A stretch of DNA of 64,000 nucleotides from Roridomyces roridus (Eukaryota; Basidiomycota; Agaricomycetes; Agaricales; Mycenaceae): NCBI GenBank assembly GCA_029378245.1, contig JARKIF010000016.1:806001-870000 (forward strand). The letters are read 5' to 3'. Within the stretch, counting starts at the first letter, position 1. Every line of letters starts with the position of its first letter. Positions 42,868-55,312 of the stretch are shown here, in pieces. The notes beneath the pieces were generated by a model. It saw only the letters and a program-made list of their open reading frames with translations. It did no database searches and was not told where the DNA came from. The position numbers and the translations under genes were made by a program.

Positions 42868-43890
42868 TCAGTCATCACCAGGACGATCACGGACGATGTT
42901 CTTGGAGTGGCGCACGTAGACATTGAGGATCTCGTCGTAGGTGGTCGCACCCTCCTTGAGAACAGCGTTAAAGTACCGCCTCCTAAAACTCCATCAGTCA
43001 TCCATCTTGAAAGAAACAGAGAGGAAAAGCAAGACTCACACCGCCGCCTCCTGCTCTTTGGCCGTGAGCCGGGTCCCAAAGTTTGACAAAATGTTCCCAA
43101 CGACATGGTGCTCCCGAAACACCGCCAGAACAGGCCCGACGCGCGCAATGTGCTCGGCGGTGAAATGGTCTTGAGAGCGCCTGTAATGTTTCTGCAGACT
43201 GGCGCGGCTGCCCAAAAGTGAGGCGCAGCCGGGGCATTCAAAGTACCCGTCGGCGTCGGGCTCGTAATGGGCGGTAGCAGAGGCGGGGGAGAGGGATGAG
43301 GATGAGACGGCGACGGCGACGGGCCCGGTGGCACCAGAGATGGCGACTTTCTTGGTGGCACGCGGAGTCTCAACTGCGTGGGTAGCCTTGCGCTTGACAG
43401 CGCGCTGGGGCGGGGGAGAAGGAGAGCGAGAAGGGGCGTGGTCCAGTTGCTGGACAGGGCGCCTCGGGCGAGTGGACCAGCGCAGGGGTGTCAGCGACGG
43501 GGAGGCAGTGCTCTCTGGGGACTCGGTGGCACGAGTGGGAGCAGAGCCAGGAGGCGGGGTGGAGTAACGACAGCAGTGCAGATCGTGACACTCCTCGTCC
43601 TCGGAGTCAGAGTCCGAGTCACTGTCTGAGTCGATGACCGACTGGTCGTCGACTTGAATGACGGGAGGTGTGACGGCGCGGGGGACGAACATGACGGGTG
43701 GCTCTGGTAAAAAGTCGCTTGGCGTGAATTCGCGGCCGTAAGCCGAGCTCCAGAGGTCGGCCATGATCGACTCGATGGACTCGTTCTCGAGGTTTTGTCC
43801 TTCGAAAGGGTACCGGTGGAAAGGAGGGCGCTCGCGTGCCACCGCGGCTTCCTTGTCGAGGAATTGTTGGAAGGAAGAAGAGCGTTGCAT
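42868..43890 (-). CDS. Acidic Ser/Pro-rich protein with one Cys/His finger (putative regulator)
   Basis: Exons 43890-43040 and 42982-42868; 966 nt, 321 residues. Features in order: an N-terminal helical segment (FQQFLDKEAAVARE), an S/D/E run (DSDSDSDSDSEDEEC), Pro/Ser linker, basic patch (AVKRKATH, RATKKVA), a single finger YFECPGCASLLGSRASLQKH, and a conserved short C-terminal region. Same plan as the gene at 12979-14233, but with one finger. Nuclear regulatory role inferred from composition. The upstream in-frame extension beyond 43890 begins at a non-ATG codon, so I chose the ATG. Confidence 0.72.
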
Positions 43891-45229
43891 GATTATTATT
43901 GACTTCAAGTCGTATACAGCGAGGGAGGGTGGGAGAGGTGGAATGTCGCAGACAAGTTCCAATGGTATGAGCGGGGAGAGAAATAGGTGGCAAACCCGCC
44001 ACGGATCGCGGTCCTTTTAACCTCGAGAGCTGGACAATGGCGAGGCGCGTCCATGCCCCCAAAAAAGTAACGGGCTTCGGCTAGCGTTGTTGATGAGACA
44101 GGGTCACCGGTGGCACGACACCGTGAAGCGGTGGAACAATGACGATTGGTCCACGCCGGGAGCCACTCGATACTTGAAAAGCCTGCCTGATTGGGAGTGG
44201 CTGACGGGTAAAAATCTGGTCAAAGAAACCAGGCTGGATTCACTCAGTTTCCTATGCTGTCTTCGCTCGGCGCTCTGGCGCCAAAATGAGTCCCCGTCTC
44301 GCCGGTCGTAGTTTCAAGATCTCGGTCGAAAAGGAAGCACACCGGACCCGACTGCGCTTCATCCCTGTGGCAACATCTTCAGAAATGCGACCCAGTCCAA
44401 AGTTGCTCACCGAACGCACGACAGGGAAACCAGGTCCGCCCACATCTTCCGCCAGTTTTGCCTGTGAGGTCTTGCGAATCAGGTAGTATTGAAGACAGCC
44501 TGAAATTCAGACTGAGGCTTCCACGTTGGCCCTTGCTCCGTTGGGATCTCTGAATGGTCTCGCGGCTCTTGCCGCCTTGTCCTCCGCGTACGACACCGCT
44601 GCTTCATTAGATGGAAAGAGAAATTATCAGCCCGGCCCAACACTGTTGGTCGAACGCACCACAAGTCGGACACTGGCACGACTGGGATCGGGATGGCAGA
44701 AAGGCAAGCCAGCGTCCTGATTAGGCGACTTTCTGGTTTGTCGGCCCTTTGTCAGCCATCTGACATCTGTGTGGCAGTGCGGCGCTCTCATCACACTCCA
44801 CCGGCTTTGGGCGCAACCAAGGCGCAAGGGCGGCACCTTCGAACATTCGGTACAAGATGTCTCCGTGAGGAGGCCCGGGCAGGGACTCTCATGCCGACTA
44901 AGTACTTCAGGCCTATTTCCGTTGACACAAGGCACTGGGGCGTCAATCAGGACTGTTTGCACCCCGCTAGTCGAGATCTTCTGTTGCTTGCGGCGAATGG
45001 GAGGGAAATGTCTTGCTTTGGGAGTTCTGTCATGGTGCCGCGCACAGTATACACAGCTACTGCGACCCCATGAATTCCCTGAGCAATCTCCGGCGTACCG
45101 GCGCTTATCACAAGGCGCGGCCTGTGCAAGGCTGCGCAAGGGTGACAGCAGGGAGGAAGGAAAGTAGGAGGATTCCAGTGACTGATGTTCTCACAGAGCA
45201 CTGTCCTGTCTTCGTTCGAGTGCACCCCG
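43891..45229. other. Intergenic with F-box relic
   Basis: No complete gene. Contains the F-box fragment at 44790-44817. Several motif-free frames at 44286-45167 are not accepted. Confidence 0.5.
44790..44817 (+). pseudogene. F-box gene relic upstream of K2
   Basis: 28 bp (ATCACACTCCACCGGCTTTG onward) match the ITLHRLWAQ codons of the F-box gene at 41694-41721 with two differences. Flanking similarity fades quickly. Confidence 0.5.
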
Positions 45230-48200
45230 ATGGAAGATCCTCCGAGTCGACTCTCCCCCTCTGAATTCGACGGCCTTCCTCCCGTCTCAACTTTCAAGTA
45301 CCGAGTCTGGTTTATCTGGCATGTAATCCATGTCACCTCGCTCCGTTCCGTCCCTGACCAGCGTCTATTCTGGCTGCGTATAATCGAGGGCCCCGGGGCA
45401 CATCCTGAAACAGATCTATGGCTCTGGAAAGATGAATCGGATGAAGAATACCTCAGAAACCTCCAACTCCCTGCTAGGATACAATGGCAGGAAGATTGGG
45501 AGGACATTGCTTCGGCGCTGCGGGTGCGCCAATGTGCTCAGGGAGGAAGACTTTCCCAGCCCGGAGGTGCTCTAGCTCATCTATCATCGCCCGCAAGGGC
45601 CCATGTGATGGCGTGGTTCATAACTGTGGCGGCAGGGCGCACGGGTGACCGGGTCGATGAACTCATCTTTCGTTGGGGGAATACATACTTGATGAGTCCA
45701 ACATCCCATCGTCAGCAAGGCTGTATGCACTGCTTTATTTCGGAGCCCCTGCTGCGCATGTGGATCCGGAGCATGATGCAAGTCTATTCTCTTCGCGACA
45801 TCCAGTCCATCCCATGGCGTGCCCCTTGCGAATGCATGGCAAAGTAAGCCACACATCTTGCCCCCCGATATGTCTCTGATGATGAATATAGATACCTTGC
45901 CCCCTTCACGCCGGTTCCAGAACAACAAACATCAGATCCAATGGCTTTTCCGTTCATTCAGGGGCTGGTTGTCAGCCCTTGGCCGCTTATTATCTGGGTG
46001 GCGTTCCGAATGTCGGTCGACTCGGTTATGGACCAAACAGATCGTTTCCGCGCATTTCTGGATTTCCTTCGGGCTCCGGCCAGCCGTGACATCGTTACAT
46101 GGGATGGCGAGGACGCTTCGTACTTGTTCCGAATCCTCGCTTCCCCTCGAATTCCCGGCTGGTGGACAATGTCCTCCGCTTGGCGTTCACGAATTCATGA
46201 ATTCAATCTCAAGGATTGGTTTGTGATCCACACCATCACGTATGTCCCTGCACGGCCACGGGGCTTGACCTTTGGAGCGAAATCCCAGCTGAAGAATCGA
46301 CTATGCGCTCTTTTGCTCACTCTTTCACCCAACCTCCCTATCATGGCAGGCTCGGAGGTCCTCATCCCACTTCAAGTCCACCTGGGCGAAGAACCGTTCC
46401 GCAGTGTTGTCCAAATCCTAACCAGGCAGCCACGGCGCAATGAACTTGTCCTCTGTTTCGATTCCATCGATTCCTGGACTGCGCCAAAGCTCGGGCAATG
46501 GCTAGATGAACGCTGTCACCAACAGTCAGTACTCCTGACTAGATCGGCCGCAACCCTGCTGCAGAGAGTGGAATCCTTGGCCATCATTGCTCATTGTGCG
46601 GTTTCTCCAGTATGTGTGGCCTGATCGATATCTTGGTTTGTTGGGTCAGCGACTGAACCATATCGAACAGAATTTGTTCGCATACACTTTTACCACCTTG
46701 CGCGAGCGGTCTGCCAGCGACAAGTACGCCTTTCAAGTTTCCTCTCGGAATATACTGATCTCTAAGTCCAGAGAAATGAAAGAGCTGGGCTCTGTAACCC
46801 GCTTCAAAGTTATATTCAGATGTCTGATAGCGTATTCATCAACTGTGCGCTTATTGGTCAGATTGCTGAGACAATCCTATAGTCAAGCAAGTACCCCTGC
46901 CGGGCCGGGGCCTTGGTCGGTTCGCCCGGAGTCTATCTCATCATTGCAGGGATATTCCATTGATCACCATTCGATTTCGCAAACAGTGGTAGCCTGTTTG
47001 AACGACGACTTCTTTGTTATTGCTGTTCACCTTGTTCGACTGCTCAGCGATCAGGACAGCCGCAAGGAATTTTTGGCATTTCGAGATGCGGATGCGCAAG
47101 TGTTACTTGATCTTTTGCAAATCGTATGTGCGCTCGGTTGGTACCTGTACGATGCTTACATGGCCACAGCTGCTGGATCATGATAAATTCCTAGCGATTA
47201 AATCGGTGCTCTTCGACGCTCTGTGCCGGCTCTCGGATAATTCTGGACTGCATCCCACCTGTTTTGCTCTCACAGAATTGCGAAAAATTGGGCATCAGGT
47301 TGCTGCTGGAGGCTTTGGCGACGTGTGGAAGGGTGTGGTTCGCGAGCAGAGCGTGTGTGTCAAGGTCATGAGGCTATTCCAGGATTCCGATGTCCAGGTC
47401 GTCTTGAAGGTTCGTATCTAATATTTCATTCTTTCATAACATTTCAAATACATCCAGGAATTCGGCCGCGAAGCTCTCATCTGGCGTCAGTTGTGGCATC
47501 CGAATCTGCTCCCATTTTACGGGGTGTATCACCTGGAGAACAGACTATGCATTGTCTCCCCGTGGATGGAAAACGGCAATATCTTGCAGTACGTCAACAA
47601 AAACTCACCCGGTATCGATCGCCGCTTGTCATGGGTATTTATGCTCTTTGCACATCAGCAAATATCTTTACCTCCATCTCTCAGATGCTAGACGTCGCAC
47701 AGGGTGTTGCATACCTTCATAAAAACAGGATCGTGCATGGGGATCTGAAAGCAGTGCGTTGACGTTTATTCCTTTTTTTCTTCTGACAGTGACTGATGGC
47801 CAAAGCAGCTAAATGTCCTCGTAACCCCTTCGCAACGAGCCTGTATTGTCGATTTTGGCCTCGCCTCGCTTGCGGAATCGGTCGCACTGCTGTTCACTTA
47901 TTCTTCGACCGGTGTACGAGGGGGCACCGCACGCTATCAAGCTCCTGAGCTGCTCAAAGCGGAAAAGGCCAATCATTCCGGGTCGGATGTATACGCATTT
48001 GCCCATGTTTGCTACGAGGTGAATATGTGCCGACTCGGGATATGTTGGTTCTAATCCTTCTCCGCAGATACTTACGGGAAAAGTACCTTTCTTCAAGCTA
48101 ACTAATGATGCTGCCGTCATAGTCAAGGTTTTCGAAGGCGCCATACCTGAGCGATTGCCGTCGTGCATGGGGACACCAGTGCTGGACCATCTATGGAGTC

Positions 48201-48563
48201 TTCTCCAAGAGTGCTGGACACGGAACCTGACAGAACGCCCCTGTGCCGAGGAGCTTGTGCAGAGGCTTATTGGTCCATCGATCCAAGCTGCGAATTCACA
48301 GTGCGAAACGGACTGGGATCCCAGATCCAGTTCGAGATTCAGACGCGCGTTGGAGCCTGTTGATTCCTTTGTGCCAGTGCCATCAGTGGCTCGAATGGAA
48401 CAGATACTATTTGGCGATGGTGCGTATTCACTTGCAATCCATTTATAGTTCTAACGTCGCAGTAGAGATCGCGGAAGGCAAGTCACCCCGACCGGAAAAG
48501 CCTACTACTAAGAGTTTCGTTAGCGTGTGCAGTATGCTACCCCCTGACCAAATCCTTCTGTGA
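45230..48563 (+). CDS. TKL-like protein kinase K2
   Basis: The start MEDPPSRL matches MEDRPTL of K3. Exon 1 45230-45843, exon 2 45892-46609, then about ten shorter exons. The N-terminal region has two conserved blocks (FKYRVWFIWHVIHVTS, VVSPWPLIIWVAF). A helical linker leads to the kinase domain: AAGGFGDVWKG, VCVKVMRLF (ATP Lys), HLHKNRIVHGDLKA-type catalytic loop, CIVDFGLASL, GTARYQAPELL, SDVYAFAHVCYE, ILTGKVPFF, LTERPCAEELV. The catalytic Asp and DFG are intact, so it should be active; TKL-like by sequence flavour. One intron starts with GC (46887). The C-terminus after LFGDV differs from K1 and K3. Substrates are unknown. Confidence 0.8.
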
Positions 48564-49039
48564 GTTCTTCGACATTGCGTAACATCGACTGAATCATCCA
48601 AATAGCCTCGACCGAGCCTGAGAAGAGTGACACGTCGCTGAAAAGGAAGCACCCGTATGATTTTCACGCAGAAGACTACAGAGGTCAAAGGGCGCCGCTT
48701 CCTGATCGTACTGGCTTTCGGCCCCTACTCCTCGCGAGGACCGTTCTAATTCAAAGAAGTCTTGGAGGCGGTCTTCGCTCTCGATTGTCGAATCCCGCGT
48801 TGCCTTTCCCCGATCGGACAGGCATTAATCGATGAACCAGCTTATCGAACGCTGGAGAGGGATTGTCGGCACCACAATGGCAAGCTGGAGCAAACAACAC
48901 AACGCCATCGTCCCAATTTGGGAATTTCTTCAAAAACCAGTGTTGTCAGAAACCTGACGGCCAGACATCGATTCTTGATAGTACAGCTCAGTGTTTAATT
49001 TATACAAGGTTGTTTGCGTACGATATATATTGTCTGTTC
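48564..49039. other. Convergent intergenic region
   Basis: 3' flanks of K2 and the EH-domain gene; no feature supported. Confidence 0.5.
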
Positions 49040-50697
49040 TCAAAGCGGTCGCCATCCCTCCCCCTCCACGTCTACAGGCCACTTGAGCGAGTCCCGCTCC
49101 TGTGGCGCGCGGCGGTGATCGTGATCGTGATCCACGCTAGATTCCGACCGCCATCGTCCCCGGCCACCCACACCATCCACGGCACCTTCGTCCACATCCT
49201 TGCCGGCGTCGGCGTCAGGATCAAACCGCCCGACACCCACCCAGCCTCCATCCACATCCACATCCGAATCAGACGACGATTCCTCCGACTCGAGATCCTG
49301 CTGACGCGAGACTAGCGCCTCGCGGTCTTCCCTCCTGGGCCTTACGGGGTCCCCAAAAGGCGACTCCGGCAGTCGTAGCGAGTTGAGGCTACCCAGGAGG
49401 GCATGCACGCTTTCAGGCCGTGTGCGGCCCGTACGTCCAGTTGAAGGCGGAGGTGGAGACGGCCGAAGTGAATTCGACCTCGTAAGCCGCGTTTGGCTCG
49501 CAGGCGACTCGAAAGGGGACTGCGTGGGAGCCAAGTTGAGGGATCGAGGCTTTGGCGGAGGCTTGGGCTTCTGGCGAGGGACGCGTTCGGGGGAGGCACG
49601 AAGGCGGGATTCGGAGGCTACAGACACCCGAGATGACGCTGAAGGTGGCGCCGATTTACGATCGGGGTGTAAAGGTGGCGGCAGAGTGGTGTCGCGATAG
49701 GCATCGTCAAATGCTCTATTGAGCGATGAGGAATTGGAGCCCGCAAGTGCCACTTGCTCCAGAGAGCTCGTGCTGGGTGGAATGGATGAACGAGGTCTGC
49801 TCCGGCTGCCATCCGAAGACGAGGACGACAAGTACTCGGTTTCGGATGTCGCCGCCGCCGGTGCTGGACGAGGGGTGCTCGAAGTGCTCCGAAGAACCTG
49901 TAAAACGCGCTCTTGTTCGAGACGCGCCTGTCCCTGTTTCATCCATTGGCCCGTTTTGGACGCCTGGAGACTCTGTTTCATCAGGGTGGAAGTGATGTGT
50001 CCAGTGAGGGGTTTAGGCGGACTCGAAGAGCGGGGAGGTAGTGGTGGGTGTCGTGGGGGTGGCAAGGGAGCTGCAGCAGGCGCTGGGGCTTTGCGTGGAG
50101 GGAGAATCGGAGCAGAGGGGGATGATGGCATGGTTTTGGAGCGCGCTAGGGTCGGTGTTGGAGGGAGAAATGGATTATGGCGCTGCGGTGTTCGGGATGG
50201 AGGAGGCGCGGGTACCTCTTCCTTGGGTGCTTGGATTTGCGGTGCTGCAGCTGCGGAGGCAGACACGGAAGTGACTGCGGACTCGGGATACACTACCGAG
50301 GAGGATTGGACTCGAATCCCGAAGACGGCCGAGCAACACACCTTGTATGAATGCTAGAGCTCTGTCCACGTCTTTGCCCGCCTCGACATGCAACACGAGG
50401 CGCAGCACGGCAAAGAATTCACCGCCATTTAACGAGTCTTTCGACGGGAAAAGGGCCAGGATCTACAGAGTGCAACGTCAGACAGCTCCATAGAAGGTTA
50501 GCCCAGCATACCCGGTCTATCGTGGCGGAAGGGATAGCAGGATAGCGTCCGCGCAGCCAGGCGCGGACTTCGCGAGTGGTCAGGATCTGAGCCTCAGGAT
50601 CGTCACAGTCGGCGTCGAGAAGGGAGCCGAGGTTTTCTGTGAACAGAGTGTATTCTGCATCGTTGAGGGCTGATGAGTGGAGAGCGAGCGGTCGCAT
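49040..50697 (-). CDS. EH-domain (EPS15 homology) protein with Pro/Ser-rich tail
   Basis: Exons 50697-50512, 50462-50342 and 50292-49040; 1560 nt, 519 residues. The first ~105 residues look like an EH domain (EF-hand-like, NPF-binding): YTLFTENLGSLLDAD, TTREVRAWLRGRYPAIP, RILALFPSKDSLNGGEFFAVLRLVLH. The rest is low complexity: Pro/Ser/Arg, with an NPF-containing segment (RHNPFLPP) and an acidic end. EH proteins act in endocytosis and phosphoinositide control (yeast Irs4/Tax4 are possible relatives). The tail's own NPF could permit self-interaction, which is inference. Confidence 0.68.
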
Positions 50698-51300
50698 AGA
50701 CTGAAGCCTAGTGTTGGAAGCCTGAGGAGACCAAGGCGTTTACACGTGATGTCCCGGTTGACACCACAAGTCTGACACACACCGCCTTGGCGCCCAACAA
50801 GGCCCAACATTTGCGCCAGTGGCTCACAACCGTGGCAAGCATCCGGCGGCGATCCTAACTCGAGCGGAAAACACAGAAAATATTCGCAGTTGACGGTTGT
50901 GTCACCGTAACGTCCTAGTTCCTAATCGAGTCCCGAGAAAGCTGGTACCCCACTCGTCTACAACTCTGATAAAAAGAAGCCCACCTCAAATCCCGCGAGT
51001 TCCAACGACGTGCGCGGTCACGGTCCATTGCCGCGATATGCGCGCCCCTCCGGCCATTCCGTCTGCACGTCTCGAGGCCGCGTTGCCCAATAAATGTTGG
51101 TCCGACACCATTTTCGGTGAGCGGCCGCAGCTCTGACATTCCAACTCCCGACGCGACTTTAAAAGTGTCGCAAATTTATTTTTCGCCCGATAAGCCCTTA
51201 CAGCCATATCAGACGCTGAACATGCACGATATTGGCCAAACCATGGCATATCAGGCCAGTCAGACAGGATAAGGGGTGGTCAGCGGTCATCAGAATCTGG
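50698..51300. other. Intergenic, repeat-derived in part
   Basis: Holds an F-box relic at 50971-51010. A stretch with TGTCGCAAATTTATTTTTCG at about 51164 recurs inverted near 56686-56706, so both are probably copies of an undefined repeat. Confidence 0.4.
50971..51010 (+). pseudogene. F-box gene relic
   Basis: CCACCTCAAATCCCGCGAGT and neighbours match the F-box exon 3 start (CTCAAATCCCTCGAACTCCG) and, more closely, the relic at 61347. Confidence 0.4.
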
Positions 51301-51305
51301 TCAGA

Positions 51306-51891
51306 TGTTACGTCCCGTTCCATTCTCACCAACTCCGGACCAATCTTGACCCAACTCCGGTTCCGGCTCCAACAAATCCGGATCAATCTTGACCGGACTC
51401 CGGTCCTCGTTCGGACTTTTGCCCTTCTTCAATTTCATTCCATCCTTCACCCACTCGACCTTACTCCGGTGTAGATATTCACTCCGGTACCTCCGGTTTC
51501 TCCGGGGTATCCACCTCCACTCCGGGGTCCGAGTTTTTTACCTTGTCACTTTCTCCATATTCATCTGAGTACACATCAGTGGGCATTTAGTATATAAACC
51601 TCTGTACAACCGCCATGTAACTCAGTTGGAATATTAACGTTCCTGGTCTATTCGACCTTGGCTGCTCCGAGCCCTCCTCTCCTCCTTTCTCGTCTCATCC
51701 GGATTGCTTCCCTTGGAAGTAGCGTAGGGAACCCGGTCACCCTGGGTCTTTGTGGTGTCACCGGTTGGACTCCTTCTCCCTCCTCCGACTTTTCGTCTCT
51801 CTCCGGAGTCCTTCGTCCCGGAGTTCCGGTCATTCTTACTCCGGTCGTCCTTATCCGGGATTCCAGTCAGCCTCGGATCCGGCACCTAACA
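51306..51891 (+). repeat. Left LTR (586 bp)
   Basis: Near-identical to the right LTR. Main difference: an extra 18 nt around TGTAGATATTCACTCCGG, plus a one-base T-run change and few substitutions. Confidence 0.93.
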
Positions 51892-52886
51892 GTATATTCC
51901 AACTCCCTCCTACCCTACTCCCTCAGCAATCACCACGTCGCCATCACCTGTCATCAACTCCGGACTCCGGATTCTCCCCGGGTCTTCTACATCAACTCCG
52001 GTCACCATCTCCGGCGTTGGTTGATCGTCCGGATCGACTGTTGGCTTTGTCTTGAACGGCAGTGCTGCTGCATCACTGGTTCACGGTGCACACACAGTCT
52101 CTCCGTTCACTTGCTGATAATATTCCACATCCTCCACTCCTCCGGATTCCGACCTTCGGACGTGGATTATTTCCCCACTACCCTTTCCATCGTGTTCCTC
52201 CGGCCGCTCCGGCTGGCTTCCTGCGCCCTCGGTTCACCTTCGGCTTCTAATTGCAGGCTTGGCTGCTCATCCATCCACCCTCCTCCTTCGACGTTCCACT
52301 CCGTTGGAATTCTTGTCTGGACAACCCTCGCAGTCTGACAACCCGGAACCAGCAGACCCCACACATCTATGCACTCCGTTGAGTGTGCGTCGGTGGTCTC
52401 TACCAATCCGTATTCACATTGCTTGGCAACATCCGTATGCATACGATCCGGCAACCCTTGTGGTTTTCGCCTTGCCAACTCCGGTCTTCGCCTTGCCAAC
52501 TCCGGTCCTCACCTGGCAGCTCCGGCCCGGATCCGACATCGTCGTTGGACTCCTGTCCCTTTCGGACTCGGCGTTCTCCGCCACTCCCTTCGTCCTGGAT
52601 CACCCGTTTGACTTGTGTCCGTTGACCCTGTCCTCGCTACGGTTCTTCGATCCTGTTCCGGACGTTGCGCCTTCTTTAGGCGACCCCTCGGACTTTTGTC
52701 CGTCTCGGGTTTGGTTGCTAGAGGGGGATAGGTCTGATGCCCTGGTGGGAATCGCAAGATTACTCCGCCTACTTATTCCAGACCGAATACCACTCTGCAC
52801 CCCCCGGCCCTCTGCGCTTTCTCCGTCCCGGCGCTAGTTCGTCGCTGACCGGGTCTCCGCGCTATTTATTCTCAAATCATACCCTC

Positions 52887-52938
52887 CCCGGCTGAGTCCT
52901 CAAATTCTGTTCAAGTCCTCAGCCGGGTAAACGTTCGT
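52887..52938 (+). other. Hairpin 1 inside the LTR element
   Basis: A perfect 10-bp stem CCCGGCTGAG/CTCAGCCGGG (52887-52896 with 52918-52927) closes a 21-nt loop. GTAAACGTTCGT follows. Confidence 0.75.
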
Positions 52939-53212
52939 CTCCTCACCATTTAGTGTTGATCACTTTTACTCAACTTCATCCCCTTGCACTTCACTCCTCG
53001 GCTATCCGTTCGGGTCGACTCCTCCATCTCGCCCCGGTTCCTCCGGATCTCTCCCGATTCCATTTCATTTCCCTTCGGATTCTCTCCGACCCCGACTTCC
53101 TCGATTTTCGGATTTCTGGTGCTTTGTCCAGGCGTGGGCATATTCCAGCTCCACCTCCACCGATCTTCGGATCTCCGGTTTCCTTTTCTGGTCTTCAAAC
53201 TTTCTTCCTTGC

Positions 53213-53264
53213 CCCGGCCAAGTCCTCAAATTATATTCGAACCCTTGGCCGGGTAAACATTCGT
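53213..53264 (+). other. Hairpin 2 inside the LTR element, covarying with hairpin 1
   Basis: Stem CCCGGCCAAG/CTTGGCCGGG (53213-53222 with 53244-53253), 21-nt loop, followed by GTAAACATTCGT. Two stem pairs differ from hairpin 1 by compensatory changes on both arms. Confidence 0.75.
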
Positions 53265-54001
53265 TTATTCAACAGCGTCTTTATATTCATTGCTCATTCA
53301 ATTTGGCTTCGAATCCCATCCGTTGGCACTTCCCCTCAACACCCTGTCCTTCCGACCTCCTCCGAGCACTTGCTGTCCTGGGTGCCTTTCGCCCCAGAGT
53401 CCGGCAGCCTTGCTTTCGGACGCTCTTGCAGTTCCTCTGCACTTTGTCCCGCATGCCAATTCCTGGTGTGCCTCGGGCTCCGGTTTTGATACAGGTTTCC
53501 TTGTCGGGTGGCTCCGATGCCATTCCCATCACGGAGCTCCGGCTGTGCCATCACCACCTTCCTCCGGGTTCATTCGAGCCAAATCCTTGGACGTTCATTT
53601 CTCCAACAATGGTTTTCTCTTCATCCTCTCAACAACCATTGGTCCTCCCCGTCCACCCGCGGCTCTCGTCCGCCGATCTACGGGTGCGCGTCCGATTTTC
53701 CCACGGTCGATCGTCGTCCGGCCCTTGCCGCAGGCCGTGTCCTCCCTTCCATTTCCCCGGCTTTATGCCATTCAACTCTCTGTCCTTTAAATCCCTGGTC
53801 TGCACGCCACTTCTCCGATTTCCGGATCCGGCTGCATGGGTATGGACGTCAACACTCCTTTCCACTCTTCGGCACTTCGCCCTCTCCGTTGGTGCTGTCG
53901 ACACAGCAATCCCCCAGTCCTCTCACCTCCCTACTCCCAACTCTCATCCTCTTGGGGCGATATCCAGTCCCTTGAGGGTAAGGGACGTAAGAGGGGGATA
54001 C

Positions 54002-54570
54002 TGTTACGTCCCGTTCCATTCTCACCAACTCCGGACCAATCTTGACCCAACTCCGGTTCCGGCTCCAACAAATCCGGATCAATCTTGACCGGACTCCGGT
54101 CCTCGTTCGGACTTTTGCCCTTCTTCAATTTCATTCCATCCTTCACCCACTTGACCTTACTCCGGTACCTCCGGTTTCTCCGGGGTATCCACCTCCACTC
54201 CGGGGTCCGAGTTTTTTTACCTTGTCACTTTCTCCATATTCATCTGAGTACACATCAGTGGGCATTTAGTATATAAACCTCTGTACAACCGCCATGTAAC
54301 TCAGTTGGAATATTAACGTTCCTGGTCTATTCGACCTTGGCTGCTCCGAGCCCTCCTCTCCTCCTTTCTCGTCTCATCCGGATTGCTTCCCTTGGAAGTA
54401 GCGTAGGGAACCCGGTCACCCTGGGTCTTTGTGGTGTCACCGGTTGGACTCCATCTCCCTCCTCCGACTTTTCGTCTCTCTCCGGAGTCCTTCGTCCCGG
54501 AGTTCCGGTCATTCTTACTCCGGTCGTCCTTATCCGGGATTCCAGTCAGCCTCGGATCCGGCACCTAACA
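54002..54570 (+). repeat. Right LTR (569 bp)
   Basis: See the left LTR. The last bases CACCTAACA are followed by TCAGA. Confidence 0.93.
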
Positions 54571-54575
54571 TCAGA

Positions 54576-55304
54576 CAGTCGTCAGACGACTGTCAGGGCT
54601 GATCATGCAATATTCGCACAATTGCGGTCAGGTTTCTAATTCGATAGCATACATGCTTCTCGACATTGAGGTGACGCAGGAACATATCTCCATCGACTAC
54701 GTCAATCAGGAGATGGAGGCTCACCTGCGAGCGAGATGATGAGGACCAAAGAGAAGTCAGCCTTCTCAGAGAAGACAAAAACATCCGTCCAACAACGTGC
54801 CCGGACGCCGGCTGCTGTGTTTTGCCTCTTGAACGACAGCGGGACCACCCGTTCTGGCAGCGCACAAGCACGGCAGCGGCACAATTGAAGAACACAGTCC
54901 CGAGGGGGACAGTTGTTCTTCAAGTCATTCCAGCGAAGGATGTCCGCACATGCGGAATATTCAAAATTGTCAGTGGAAGAAACTTAAGAAATGCAAAGCC
55001 GTGGATCAAAGTCGCGAAAGAGAGATGTGCGAGTGACGTTGCCGGAGGATCTGCGGGATGCGGCGAGCGTGGTTGAGTAAGGCGGCGCGCCTGCTTCGAT
55101 TCTCGGTTGCTCATGATGTACTTGACGAACGGCCTCAGATGTCATATGCGCACCACTGTCGAGATCTTCCGCATGTGGGACGAGGCGTTGCTCGACTCTG
55201 CGTCGCGTGATGGGAGCTGGGGCCTCGGCGAAAGCACTGCGAGACGCGATCACATCATTGATGCAGGGGGTGCGAATTGAGGAAGACGAGGATTCAGGAA
55301 GCGG
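54576..55304. other. Interval without a supported gene
   Basis: Short frames on both strands (for example 54593-54895 minus and 54822-55076 plus) have no motif I recognise. Confidence 0.45.
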
Positions 55305-55312
55305 GTGAGAAC

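Larger units (their letters stand above)
51306..54570 (+). mobile_element. Non-autonomous LTR retrotransposon, TSD TCAGA
   Basis: LTRs at 51306-51891 and 54002-54570 begin TGTTACGTCC and end CACCTAACA; TCAGA flanks both sides (51301-51305 and 54571-54575). A polypurine tract AAGAGGGGGATA precedes the right LTR and a TATATAAA lies in the left LTR at 51591, so the element reads plus. The 2.1-kb interior has no gag, protease, RT or integrase motif and is rich in CTCCGG words, as in TRIM/LARD-type elements. No primer-binding site is recognisable. Confidence 0.92.

Noticed and set aside
51892..54001. ORFs of 166-261 codons in the LTR interior
   Set aside because: Overlapping frames in CTCCGG-rich sequence with no gag or pol features.
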